Positions 1-6,237 of a DNA stretch of 13,509 bases are shown here, in pieces. The DNA comes from Ferruginibacter sp. (GTDB lineage: Bacteria > Bacteroidota > Bacteroidia > Chitinophagales > Chitinophagaceae). The stretch lies in the NCBI GenBank assembly GCA_018057635.1, contig JAGPDJ010000030.1, positions 1 to 13,509 of the forward strand, read 5' to 3'. The notes under the pieces were generated by a model. That model did not search any database and had not been told where the DNA came from. It was given only the letters and a program-made list of their open reading frames with translations. The position numbers and the translations under genes were made by a program. How positions within the stretch are numbered: position 1 is the stretch's first letter; every line of letters begins with the position of its first letter.

Positions 1-260
1 GCATTGTTATCAGGCACAAACATGGTGAAAGTTGTAGCCTTGTTATTCAATGAATTTAGTAATCCTGATTTAATGATTAACCTGTAATACAAGCTGTCAT
101 TTGCCGTGGCTTTCAATGTTTCTCCCAGTGCAGAACCAGTTGGAGAGACTGCAGCCGGTTCAGTGATCTGCTCCAGGTCTTTATTACAGGAAGTAAAAAC
201 AACCATTGATGCTACACATAGCAAAACGCCTGTTTTAATGTTCTTGATATTATATTTCAT
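1..260 (-). CDS. Fasciclin (FAS1)-domain lipoprotein, N-terminal part only
   Basis: The gene reads leftward from an ATG at 258-260 and leaves the window at base 1, giving 86 codons with no stop. Residues 1-25 form a basic, then hydrophobic signal ending in the lipobox-like VFTSC, so Cys25 is the likely lipidated residue and the protein is probably anchored in the outer or inner membrane. After a short linker, residues from about 52 (DSLYYRLIIKSGLLNSLN, then TTFTMFVPDNNA) match the start of a FAS1 domain, whose hallmark is a 'fTvFaPtNeA'-like strand. FAS1 domains mediate adhesion or ligand binding. The gene starts 42 bp after the stop of the TonB-dependent receptor on the same strand, with no obvious terminator between, so co-transcription is likely. 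The substrate or partner is unknown. The rest of the protein is not visible, so the number of FAS1 repeats cannot be stated. Confidence 0.8.
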   Translation of the reverse strand, partial: MKYNIKNIKTGVLLCVASMVVFTSCNKDLEQITEPAAVSPTGSALGETLKATANDSLYYRLIIKSGLLNSLNNKATTFTMFVPDNN

Positions 261-302
261 ATTCAATTTTTTAGTTTTAAAAGATGTATTTATTAAATTG
301 GA

Positions 303-3041
303 TTAATAAATATTATACCCAAAGCTCACATAATATAAACCTCCGATCTGTGAATTGCCGATGGCATTATAATAGTATTGATTCAAGAGGTTTGTTGCTC
401 CCAATTTAAGTATTGATTTACTGCTTGGAAATCTATAACTAACCTGCGCATCTACTGTATGTACATCTTCCAGGTTTCCTGAAGCGAAATCACCCTGGTA
501 CAAAAATCCTTGTACATAACGGTAAACGGCATTGAATCCCAAACGCTTGTTCTTTCCAAAACCAGTGTTACCTAATGCAGCATTTACTTTATACTTAGGC
601 GCATTGAAATATGCGACAAATGTAGTTGGAACATCTTTCAGCACATCAGATGCAAAGTTCACGGAAATGGTGAAATTTTTTGGCAGCCTGTAATCAAAAC
701 TTGCGCCAAATCCATAAGATTTCACTTTATCTGCAGAGTTTACAGGTATTGATAACCTGTTACCCAATGACGTATCTCCGAGGTTTATCTGGCTGCCTGT
801 ATTGGATTGTACTGTTACTAACCTTCCCAGGAAATCCTGGTATTGTCCATAATAACCGTATAAGTCAATCAACAACTTATCTTTCAACAGTAAGCCTTTA
901 TAACCAGCTTCAAAAGAAGAAATTGATTCGGGTTTAAGTTCTTTGGCATTAACTGCAACTATATTGCCCTTCCTTAATTCTTCAAAATCGTACAATGGAT
1001 TTCCTGCAAAATTATACAATTCGGCAAAGCCCTGGTTTCCACCAATAAGGCGTACACTTCCAACCGCAAGATTGATGAATTGTTGCTGGTTTGATGGGAA
1101 ACGATAAGCTGTTTGATAAGAAACCCGGATATTGTTATTTTCTTTTACTTTAAACAACATCGTAGCTCTTGGTGTGAAACGGCCTTTAAAATTTTGATTT
1201 TTATCATACCTGCCGGATAAAGTAATGGTGATCCTGTCCATCAGTTTCCTGGAAGCCTGGATATAAGCACCATATTCATTGATACTAACAGGTCCGGTTG
1301 AATCTGCAAATAATGTACCTTCAGAATTCAATACATACCTTTTAAAATTAGCACCAATCAGGATATCGGCAAATTTCTTTGTAATGTGTGAAAGATTGTA
1401 ATTCCCTTCTACACTATACAGATCAGATTTATCAAGAAATAAAGCGCCACCTTCTTTGATTGGTTTTTTACGGATGGAATCATAAGCTGTCCGGAAACGC
1501 TCACTGCTAGACAATGGCCTTCCTACATCAGCTGTACTCCTGGCAGCAGCATGTGCCGCAGCATCAGATAAACCATTCAGCCTTGCTCCTAAATATGTCT
1601 GGGAATATTGAGAAAACCAACCTGTAGAACCACCACTTGGTTTCCAGCTTTCGTTGAATAAACGGGTTGCAACCGTAGTGTTGTAAGATTCTCCGGCATT
1701 TTCCTGTGTTGTATATGCTCGTAAAGACCAGTTCTTATTGTTCAACTCCAGTTTATATTGCCCCATTTTAAAATCTTTCAGGGAATACCTTTCACTACCA
1801 GTATAAACCGTATTACCGGTTCCCCAATATGCAGCAAAAACAGCTTCTGTATTTTCAGTAACTTTATAATGCAGCGAACCTGCAATTTTATAATTTACTG
1901 TATTTGGATTTGTAACTTCTTTTTCTGTGTAACCGGTACGTGAAACATTTATCGGCCTTCCTCCATTTAAAGTATCGATGAAATTTTTAAGAAAAGGAGC
2001 AGCACTTGCACCAATGGCATTCAAAACTGCCGACCGGATCTCTGCGGTTGTTTCATCACCATACACATTAATTCCATCATAATTAGGATCAGTTGACCTG
2101 TCTCCTGCTTTTACTGCACCATTTGTTGCAGCACGGGCATAATTGCGGTAATCTGTACCCTGCCAGTCTTTAGCCTGGATAAGTTCCATATTTATTTTGA
2201 ATGCAAATTTCTCTGAAATCTTTTTTGCCCATCTTACATTCCAGTTGTGGTAAGCAGATGCATCCCTTTGCCTTTTATCGGTATGCATGATACCTTCTTT
2301 AACTAAAAAAGACAATCCCTGGTATTTAAATGGATTTTTGCTGGTCATCAATAAAGTACCATTCATACCACCAGGGCCATATAATGCAGAAGATGCACCA
2401 GACAATAATTCAATATTATCAACGTCAAGTTCACTTAAACCGATAATTGCAGCTACAGAAAAGTTCAGACCGGGAGCCTGGTTATCCATTCCGTCAACCA
2501 ATTGATTAAAACGGGTATTCCCACTTCCGTTGAAACCACGGGTAGTAGGTGTTTTAAATGTTAAAGATGAAGTAGTAACATCCACACCTTTCAGGTTTGT
2601 TACCACATCATAGAAATTTGAAACAGGCGCATTGCGGATTGTTGCAGCGCTAACCCTTTCTATTGAAACAGGCGATTCCATGATCTTTTGGGGAACCCTG
2701 CTCGCAGATACCACAATTTCCTGGCCCAAAGAACTGGCTGGGATAAATGCCACATTTATGTGGGCGGAAGCACTGCTGACTGATATTTCCTGGGGTTCAA
2801 ACCCTATAGAAGATATTACCAGTGTAACCGGTAAATTTTTCACAGACAACCTGAAATTTCCTTTATCATCTGTAAAAGTTCCGTTATCTGTACCCTTAAC
2901 AAAAACAGAAACAGCACCGGCAGCTTCTTTAGTATTGCTGTTTTTAACATTACCACTTACCGTAACAGCTTGTGCAAACGCAGTAATTGTTAAAATGTTA
3001 GCCAATAAAAAAGCAACCAAATGGCTCGTAACTTTTCTCAT
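303..3041 (-). CDS. TonB-dependent outer-membrane receptor with N-terminal carboxypeptidase-regulatory-like domain
   Basis: The 912-residue protein starts with a signal peptide (residues 1-24, ending AFAQ). A CarboxypepD_reg-like beta-sandwich follows at about 26-100 (VSGNVKN...GTFTDDKGNF...ISSIGFEPQEI), then a TonB-box-like EIVVSA at 108-113 and a plug domain at about 115-238 (TRGFNG, LVDGMDNQ, DNIELLSGASSALYGPGGMNG). A long beta-barrel ends in the aromatic GYNIY typical of outer-membrane proteins. The family uses TonB-ExbBD energy to import ligands across the outer membrane. No STN domain is present and no SusD-type gene is adjacent, so a glycan SusCD pair is not supported. The partner gene just downstream encodes a fasciclin lipoprotein. 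The ligand cannot be named from sequence. The gene is divergent from purC across 137 bp. The family call is firm. Confidence 0.95.
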   Translation of the reverse strand: MRKVTSHLVAFLLANILTITAFAQAVTVSGNVKNSNTKEAAGAVSVFVKGTDNGTFTDDKGNFRLSVKNLPVTLVISSIGFEPQEISVSSASAHINVAFIPASSLGQEIVVSASRVPQKIMESPVSIERVSAATIRNAPVSNFYDVVTNLKGVDVTTSSLTFKTPTTRGFNGSGNTRFNQLVDGMDNQAPGLNFSVAAIIGLSELDVDNIELLSGASSALYGPGGMNGTLLMTSKNPFKYQGLSFLVKEGIMHTDKRQRDASAYHNWNVRWAKKISEKFAFKINMELIQAKDWQGTDYRNYARAATNGAVKAGDRSTDPNYDGINVYGDETTAEIRSAVLNAIGASAAPFLKNFIDTLNGGRPINVSRTGYTEKEVTNPNTVNYKIAGSLHYKVTENTEAVFAAYWGTGNTVYTGSERYSLKDFKMGQYKLELNNKNWSLRAYTTQENAGESYNTTVATRLFNESWKPSGGSTGWFSQYSQTYLGARLNGLSDAAAHAAARSTADVGRPLSSSERFRTAYDSIRKKPIKEGGALFLDKSDLYSVEGNYNLSHITKKFADILIGANFKRYVLNSEGTLFADSTGPVSINEYGAYIQASRKLMDRITITLSGRYDKNQNFKGRFTPRATMLFKVKENNNIRVSYQTAYRFPSNQQQFINLAVGSVRLIGGNQGFAELYNFAGNPLYDFEELRKGNIVAVNAKELKPESISSFEAGYKGLLLKDKLLIDLYGYYGQYQDFLGRLVTVQSNTGSQINLGDTSLGNRLSIPVNSADKVKSYGFGASFDYRLPKNFTISVNFASDVLKDVPTTFVAYFNAPKYKVNAALGNTGFGKNKRLGFNAVYRYVQGFLYQGDFASGNLEDVHTVDAQVSYRFPSSKSILKLGATNLLNQYYYNAIGNSQIGGLYYVSFGYNIY

Positions 3042-3167
3042 ATCTCGTTGTTTTGGTTATAAAATAAGCAGCAAAATAAGGATACTTATGGTGGTATAAA
3101 AATTTAATTTTGAACCTGCTGTTGAAATCTTGATCAGCTTAATCGCCACATTTACAAGCTATCAGGT

Positions 3168-3175
3168 TACTTTAG
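3168..3175 (+). promoter_or_regulatory. Possible -7 box of purC
   Basis: TACTTTAG lies 3 bp before the purC ATG and differs from the Bacteroidota -7 consensus TAnnTTTG at one position. No TTG/TTTG at the expected -33 distance was found. If used, it would give a very short leader. Weak call. Confidence 0.3.
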
Positions 3176-3178
3176 CAT

Positions 3179-4108
3179 ATGGCTCAATATCAATTCCCCC
3201 ATCAAACCGGTTTTTACAAAGGTAAAGTAAGAGATGTTTATACCATTTCAGACAATCTGCTGGTGATGGTAGCCAGCAACCGGATATCTGCTTTCGATGT
3301 GGTATTACCGCATCCAATCCCATATAAAGGACAGGTATTAAACCAGATAGCTGCATACATGCTGCAAGCAACAGCAGATATTTGTAAAAACTGGTTACTG
3401 GATACACCTGCTCCTTCTGTTAGTATCGGAAAAAAATGCATCCCTTTTAAAATTGAAATGGTTGTGAGGGGCAACCTGACCGGTCATGCATGGCGTACCT
3501 ATTCTTCCGGAAAAAGAAATCTTTGCGGAGTTGCATTGCCTGATGGGATGAAAGAAAATGATTTTTTCCCTACACCTATTATAACACCCAGTACAAAAGC
3601 TTCAGAAGGCCATGATGAAGATATCAGTAAGGAAGAGATCATTTCGCAAAAACTGGCAACAGAATCAGAATGGGAAATACTATCTAAATATGCTTTGCAG
3701 TTATTTGAAAGGGGTAAAGAGATAGCATCAAAAAGAGGATTAATATTAGTGGATACGAAATATGAATTTGGTAAGATTGGCGATGAGATCATTTTAATGG
3801 ATGAGATACATACACCAGATTCTTCCCGTTATTTTTATGCGGAAGGGTTTGACGAAAGGCAGCTGAAAAATGAAAAGCAAAAACAACTCAGCAAAGAATT
3901 TGTGCGGGAATGGCTGATCGAAAACAATTTCATGGGAAAAGAAGGACAAACCGTTCCGGAAATGTCTGCAGCCTGGATAGATACCATCAGTAACCGTTAT
4001 ATTGAGTTATATGAGAAAGTTATCGGAGAAAAATTTATCCCTTCAAATCTAAGCGATGTGGAAATTTTTGATCTTACATTGAAGTCAATACAAAGATTAA
4101 AAGCCTGA
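3179..4108 (+). CDS. purC: Phosphoribosylaminoimidazole-succinocarboxamide synthase (SAICAR synthetase)
   Basis: This cytosolic enzyme of de novo purine synthesis joins CAIR and aspartate using ATP to make SAICAR. The 309-residue protein shows the family landmarks in order: GKVRDVY (15-21, nucleotide-binding beta-hairpin), RGNLTGHAW (97-105), LVDTKYEFG (190-198) and [12 protein letters not shown] (208-219). Its length matches the longer form found in Bacteroidota and yeast rather than the roughly 240-residue E. coli type. The start is the ATG at 3179, because MAQYQFPHQ precedes the conserved [10 protein letters not shown] at the usual distance. It stands alone: the gene upstream is divergent and the gene downstream converges, with its stop codon directly adjacent. 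No other pur genes are in view and no purine riboswitch was recognised upstream. Confidence 0.97.
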   Translation: MAQYQFPHQTGFYKGKVRDVYTISDNLLVMVASNRISAFDVVLPHPIPYKGQVLNQIAAYMLQATADICKNWLLDTPAPSVSIGKKCIPFKIEMVVRGNLTGHAWRTYSSGKRNLCGVALPDGMKENDFFPTPIITPSTKASEGHDEDISKEEIISQKLATESEWEILSKYALQLFERGKEIASKRGLILVDTKYEFGKIGDEIILMDEIHTPDSSRYFYAEGFDERQLKNEKQKQLSKEFVREWLIENNFMGKEGQTVPEMSAAWIDTISNRYIELYEKVIGEKFIPSNLSDVEIFDLTLKSIQRLKA

Positions 4109-4513
4109 TCAGTCTTCCACGATCTGTCCGTAATCTATAAAAAGTTCCTCACCTGCACTGATGTCTCTTATTGCTTCAAAATTTTCACCATCATTGATAG
4201 AGATAATGTTGGGGTTATCAGCATGATTTAAAAAAATGACAAGGTCTGCCATTTTAAAACCATATTCCGGAATAAAATAATTATCCTCATCATACAGGCA
4301 ATAATTTTCCACTACAGCCCTGCTGTGTTCCGGAAGTACAGCTACTTCAGCCTTTGATACGGGTATCCATTCACTTTTATCATTAGAGAAAATATTCCGC
4401 TGTCCTTTGCTGATATCAGCAATGGCGAAAACACCGATCCCTTGAACCGGCGATGGTTTCAACATAACAAATGTATTGTTCATTAACTCATTCAGCAACT
4501 CAGCTTTATTCAT
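4109..4513 (-). CDS. Small SET-domain protein, putative lysine methyltransferase
   Basis: The protein has 134 residues and is essentially a bare SET domain. Visible motifs are GIGVFA (25-30, the first SET strand), FLNHADNPN (94-102, equivalent to the 'RFxNHSCxPN' SAM-binding pseudoknot strand) and GEELFIDYG (121-129, the 'ELxxDY' motif with the catalytic Tyr). Family members transfer methyl groups from SAM to lysines. There is no pre-SET region and no cysteine-rich post-SET region. His replaces nothing essential in the NH motif, but Ala-Asp stands where Ser-Cys is usual. No signal peptide is seen, so it is presumably cytosolic. The substrate is unknown; bacterial SET proteins have been tied to ribosomal or nucleoid proteins in a few species, and nothing here points to one. 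The stop codon abuts that of convergent purC. No Shine-Dalgarno sequence precedes the ATG. Confidence 0.82.
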   Translation of the reverse strand: MNKAELLNELMNNTFVMLKPSPVQGIGVFAIADISKGQRNIFSNDKSEWIPVSKAEVAVLPEHSRAVVENYCLYDEDNYFIPEYGFKMADLVIFLNHADNPNIISINDGENFEAIRDISAGEELFIDYGQIVED

Positions 4514-4559
4514 GGAATCAGTTTGTTATAGTTTTATGAAATTCATTCATGGCACGTCA

Positions 4560-4589
4560 TTTGAGCGATATTATTTATCATTACCTTAG
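4560..4589 (+). promoter_or_regulatory. Candidate Bacteroidota-type promoter of the small membrane protein gene
   Basis: TTTG at 4560-4563 is followed after 18 bp by TACCTTAG at 4582-4589. This fits the Bacteroidota pattern of TTG near -33 and TAnnTTTG near -7 with one mismatch in the -7 box. The start of transcription would fall near 4595, giving a leader of about 50 nt before the ATG at 4648. Inferred from pattern only. Confidence 0.4.
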
Positions 4590-4647
4590 GGTCTTTTAAC
4601 CTGTAATGTAAGTTCTTCTCTTTTTACAACATTAAACACTTTTTATC

Positions 4648-4806
4648 ATGACAAACTTACTATATATCATAGCCGTGATCCTGGTGATTGCATGGGCTAT
4701 CAGTTTTCTAGGTGGATTTTATACTGGCGGACTCATTCATTTATTACTGGTAATTGCCGTCGTTGCTGTGTTGTTGCGTGTTATTTCCGGCAGAAAACCA
4801 ATATGA
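4648..4806 (+). CDS. Small lmo0937-family (DUF5670-like) membrane protein, 52 aa
   Basis: The ORF encodes 52 residues beginning MTNLLYIIAVILVIAWAISF and ending RVISGRKPI. Two hydrophobic helices (about 4-21 and 29-46) are joined by a Gly-rich turn (LGGFYTGGLIH), and the protein ends with a short basic tail. This architecture, and the 'ILVIAWAIGFF...GGLIHILLVIAVVAVLLRLI' type of pattern, are those of the widespread lmo0937 family of about 50-residue inner-membrane proteins, which has no established function and is often regarded as stress-linked. It stands alone, has a plausible promoter at 4560-4589, and is followed at 4949-4977 by a strong hairpin with a T-rich tail. Its size makes it easy for gene callers to miss. 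Orientation opposes both neighbours. Family assignment is from pattern recognition. Confidence 0.8.
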   Translation: MTNLLYIIAVILVIAWAISFLGGFYTGGLIHLLLVIAVVAVLLRVISGRKPI

Positions 4807-4948
4807 TTTTCAGTAACTGATGGCATAAATTGCCAGATTATAAATATAATAATCTCTATTTTACCATGGGGAACAGGATATTATCAACCAGGCAAATAAG
4901 ATAAACTGAAAACATGCTATCTTATAAAAGCGGTCTTTTTGACATACC

Positions 4949-4980
4949 AATATGCACCCGGAAAAAGGGTGTATATTTTA
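4949..4980 (+). terminator. Rho-independent terminator between the small membrane protein gene and trhO
   Basis: An 11-bp stem pairs 4949-4959 (AATATGCACCC) with 4967-4977 (GGGTGTATATT). It has one G-U pair (4954/4972), a 7-nt loop (GGAAAAA) and a downstream T-rich run (TTTTATTT, starting in the right arm). The T-rich tail favours the plus strand, ending transcription from the 52-aa gene. The minus side lacks a clear T-tract, so use by trhO is less certain. Confidence 0.65.
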
Positions 4981-4997
4981 TTTATAAATTTCCCTGA

Positions 4998-6041
4998 TTA
5001 ATGTACGTGTGTTGAAACAAATTCCCGGAGCCTTTGTTTTGATTTATTAAAAACCTGCCTGCCTTTATCTATCCCTTTTCTTAATTCCTTCTGTTCTTCT
5101 TCCGGCCTGGTTAAGACTTCAGCGCATGCTTCGGAACAACATCCATGATATTTTTCTGCACAGGCTTTGCATTGAATGAATAAAAGGTGACAAGCCTGGT
5201 TGCTGCAATTGGTGTGTGTATCTGCAGGAGCACCGCATTGGTGGCATTGTGATATGATTTCATCAGAGATGCGCTCTCCCAGCCTTTCATCAAAAACAAA
5301 ATTCTTTCCGTGAAATTTATTGGGCAATGCAGCTTCCTTCACTTTGTTTGCATAATTGATGATGCCGCCTTCCAGGTGAAAAACATTTTTAAATCCACGG
5401 TGAAGCATATACGCACTTGCCTTTTCGCAGCGGATACCGCCTGTACAATACATGATGATATGCATGTCTTTTTTGTCATCCAGCATATCAGCAGCCATTG
5501 GCAGTTGTTCCCGGAATGTATCACTGGGAATCTCAATTGCATTTTCAAAATGCCCCACTTCGTATTCATAATGATTGCGCATATCTACCACAATGGTTTC
5601 TTTATCATTGGTAAGTTTATTGAATTCTGCCGCATTCACATATTTTCCCTTGTTGGCCATATTGAACGAAGGATCAGAAATGCCATCGGCCACAATCTTT
5701 TCACGCACTTTTACTTTAAGCACCCAGAATGATTTGCCATCATCATCAACAGCTATGTTTAAACGCAACCCGTTCAATGGCGGAATACTATACAAAAGTT
5801 CCCTGAAAGCACTAAAATTACTTTCAGGTATACTTGCCTGTGCATTGATGCCTTCACTGGCCACATAAATACGACCGAATACATTCAGTGCATTGAGTCC
5901 TGAATACAATTCATCGCGGAATAATGCCGGGTTTTCAATAAAAAAATACTGGTAAAATGAAACAGTGATCCGTTTTTCTGTTTCTTCAAACAGGCGCTTC
6001 TTTAGCTCTGCCTGTGATACACGGTTGTGTAAAACTGCCAT
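4998..6041 (-). CDS. trhO: tRNA uridine(34) hydroxylase TrhO (rhodanese-domain, YceA/UPF0176 family)
   Basis: TrhO uses O2 to hydroxylate U34 in the tRNA anticodon to 5-hydroxyuridine, the precursor of cmo5U or mo5U. The 347-residue protein has the family layout: an N-terminal ferredoxin/acylphosphatase-like domain (about 25-120, including ASEGINAQ at 61-68), a rhodanese domain (about 140-235) with the active loop CTGGIRC (Cys199 as candidate catalytic residue, codon 5445-5447), and a C-terminal Cys-rich segment (Cys266, 269, 279, 284, 291, 294, 301, 302, 306) that probably binds zinc. The tail is basic, as expected for an RNA-binding protein. It is the last of four same-strand genes, 196 bp after the DUF5686-type gene, a gap with two hairpins, so it may have its own promoter. 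The family call is strong; the precise tRNA targets are not visible. Confidence 0.93.
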   Translation of the reverse strand: MAVLHNRVSQAELKKRLFEETEKRITVSFYQYFFIENPALFRDELYSGLNALNVFGRIYVASEGINAQASIPESNFSAFRELLYSIPPLNGLRLNIAVDDDGKSFWVLKVKVREKIVADGISDPSFNMANKGKYVNAAEFNKLTNDKETIVVDMRNHYEYEVGHFENAIEIPSDTFREQLPMAADMLDDKKDMHIIMYCTGGIRCEKASAYMLHRGFKNVFHLEGGIINYANKVKEAALPNKFHGKNFVFDERLGERISDEIISQCHQCGAPADTHTNCSNQACHLLFIQCKACAEKYHGCCSEACAEVLTRPEEEQKELRKGIDKGRQVFNKSKQRLREFVSTHVH

Positions 6042-6056
6042 ATGATTCTAATTTGA

Positions 6057-6073
6057 TCCCGGAATAACCGGGA
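6057..6073. repeat. Inverted repeat in the trhO 5' leader region
   Basis: CCCGG (6058-6062) and CCGGG (6068-6072) are separated by AATAA and extended by one T-A pair (6057/6073). The 6-bp, GC-rich stem lies 15 bp upstream of the trhO start codon. No T-run follows it on the minus strand, so a simple terminator is unlikely. It could be a leader hairpin or a protein-binding palindrome. Confidence 0.35.
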
Positions 6074-6099
6074 AATCTTATAAATTACCAGTATTACAA

Positions 6100-6121
6100 T
6101 CCTGTATAATTAAATACAGGA
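6100..6121. repeat. 8-bp-stem hairpin between the DUF5686-type gene and trhO
   Basis: TCCTGTAT (6100-6107) and ATACAGGA (6114-6121) pair perfectly around an AATTAA loop. It lies downstream of the stop at 6238 and upstream of trhO on the minus strand. No clear T-tract follows in either direction, so it may be a weak terminator, an RNA-stability hairpin or an operator. Confidence 0.35.
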
Positions 6122-6237
6122 ACAGTAACCAGGCATTAATGATTGGATGCTTGCAGGGCAAACCAAATTTGGCTGTAAAGTTACAAAAAAAACAAAATTA
6201 TTCGTCAGGAAAATATGGGAACAAAGCAAATTTTTAT

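Noticed and set aside
303..3041. SusC-type glycan receptor
   Set aside because: The protein is shorter than typical SusC proteins, and the adjacent lipoprotein has a FAS1 domain rather than a SusD fold.
2632..3099. 155-codon open frame on the plus strand
   Set aside because: It lies opposite the signal peptide, regulatory-like domain and plug of the TonB-dependent receptor, whose domain matches are clear. The plus-strand translation has no recognisable domain.
3042..3178. Purine riboswitch or shared operator in the TonB receptor-purC divergent gap
   Set aside because: No conserved purine-riboswitch aptamer core or strong palindrome was found in the 137 bp; only a weak -7-like box before purC can be supported.
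5310..5732. 140-codon plus-strand open frame
   Set aside because: It is antisense to the rhodanese domain of trhO and shows no protein-like motifs of its own.
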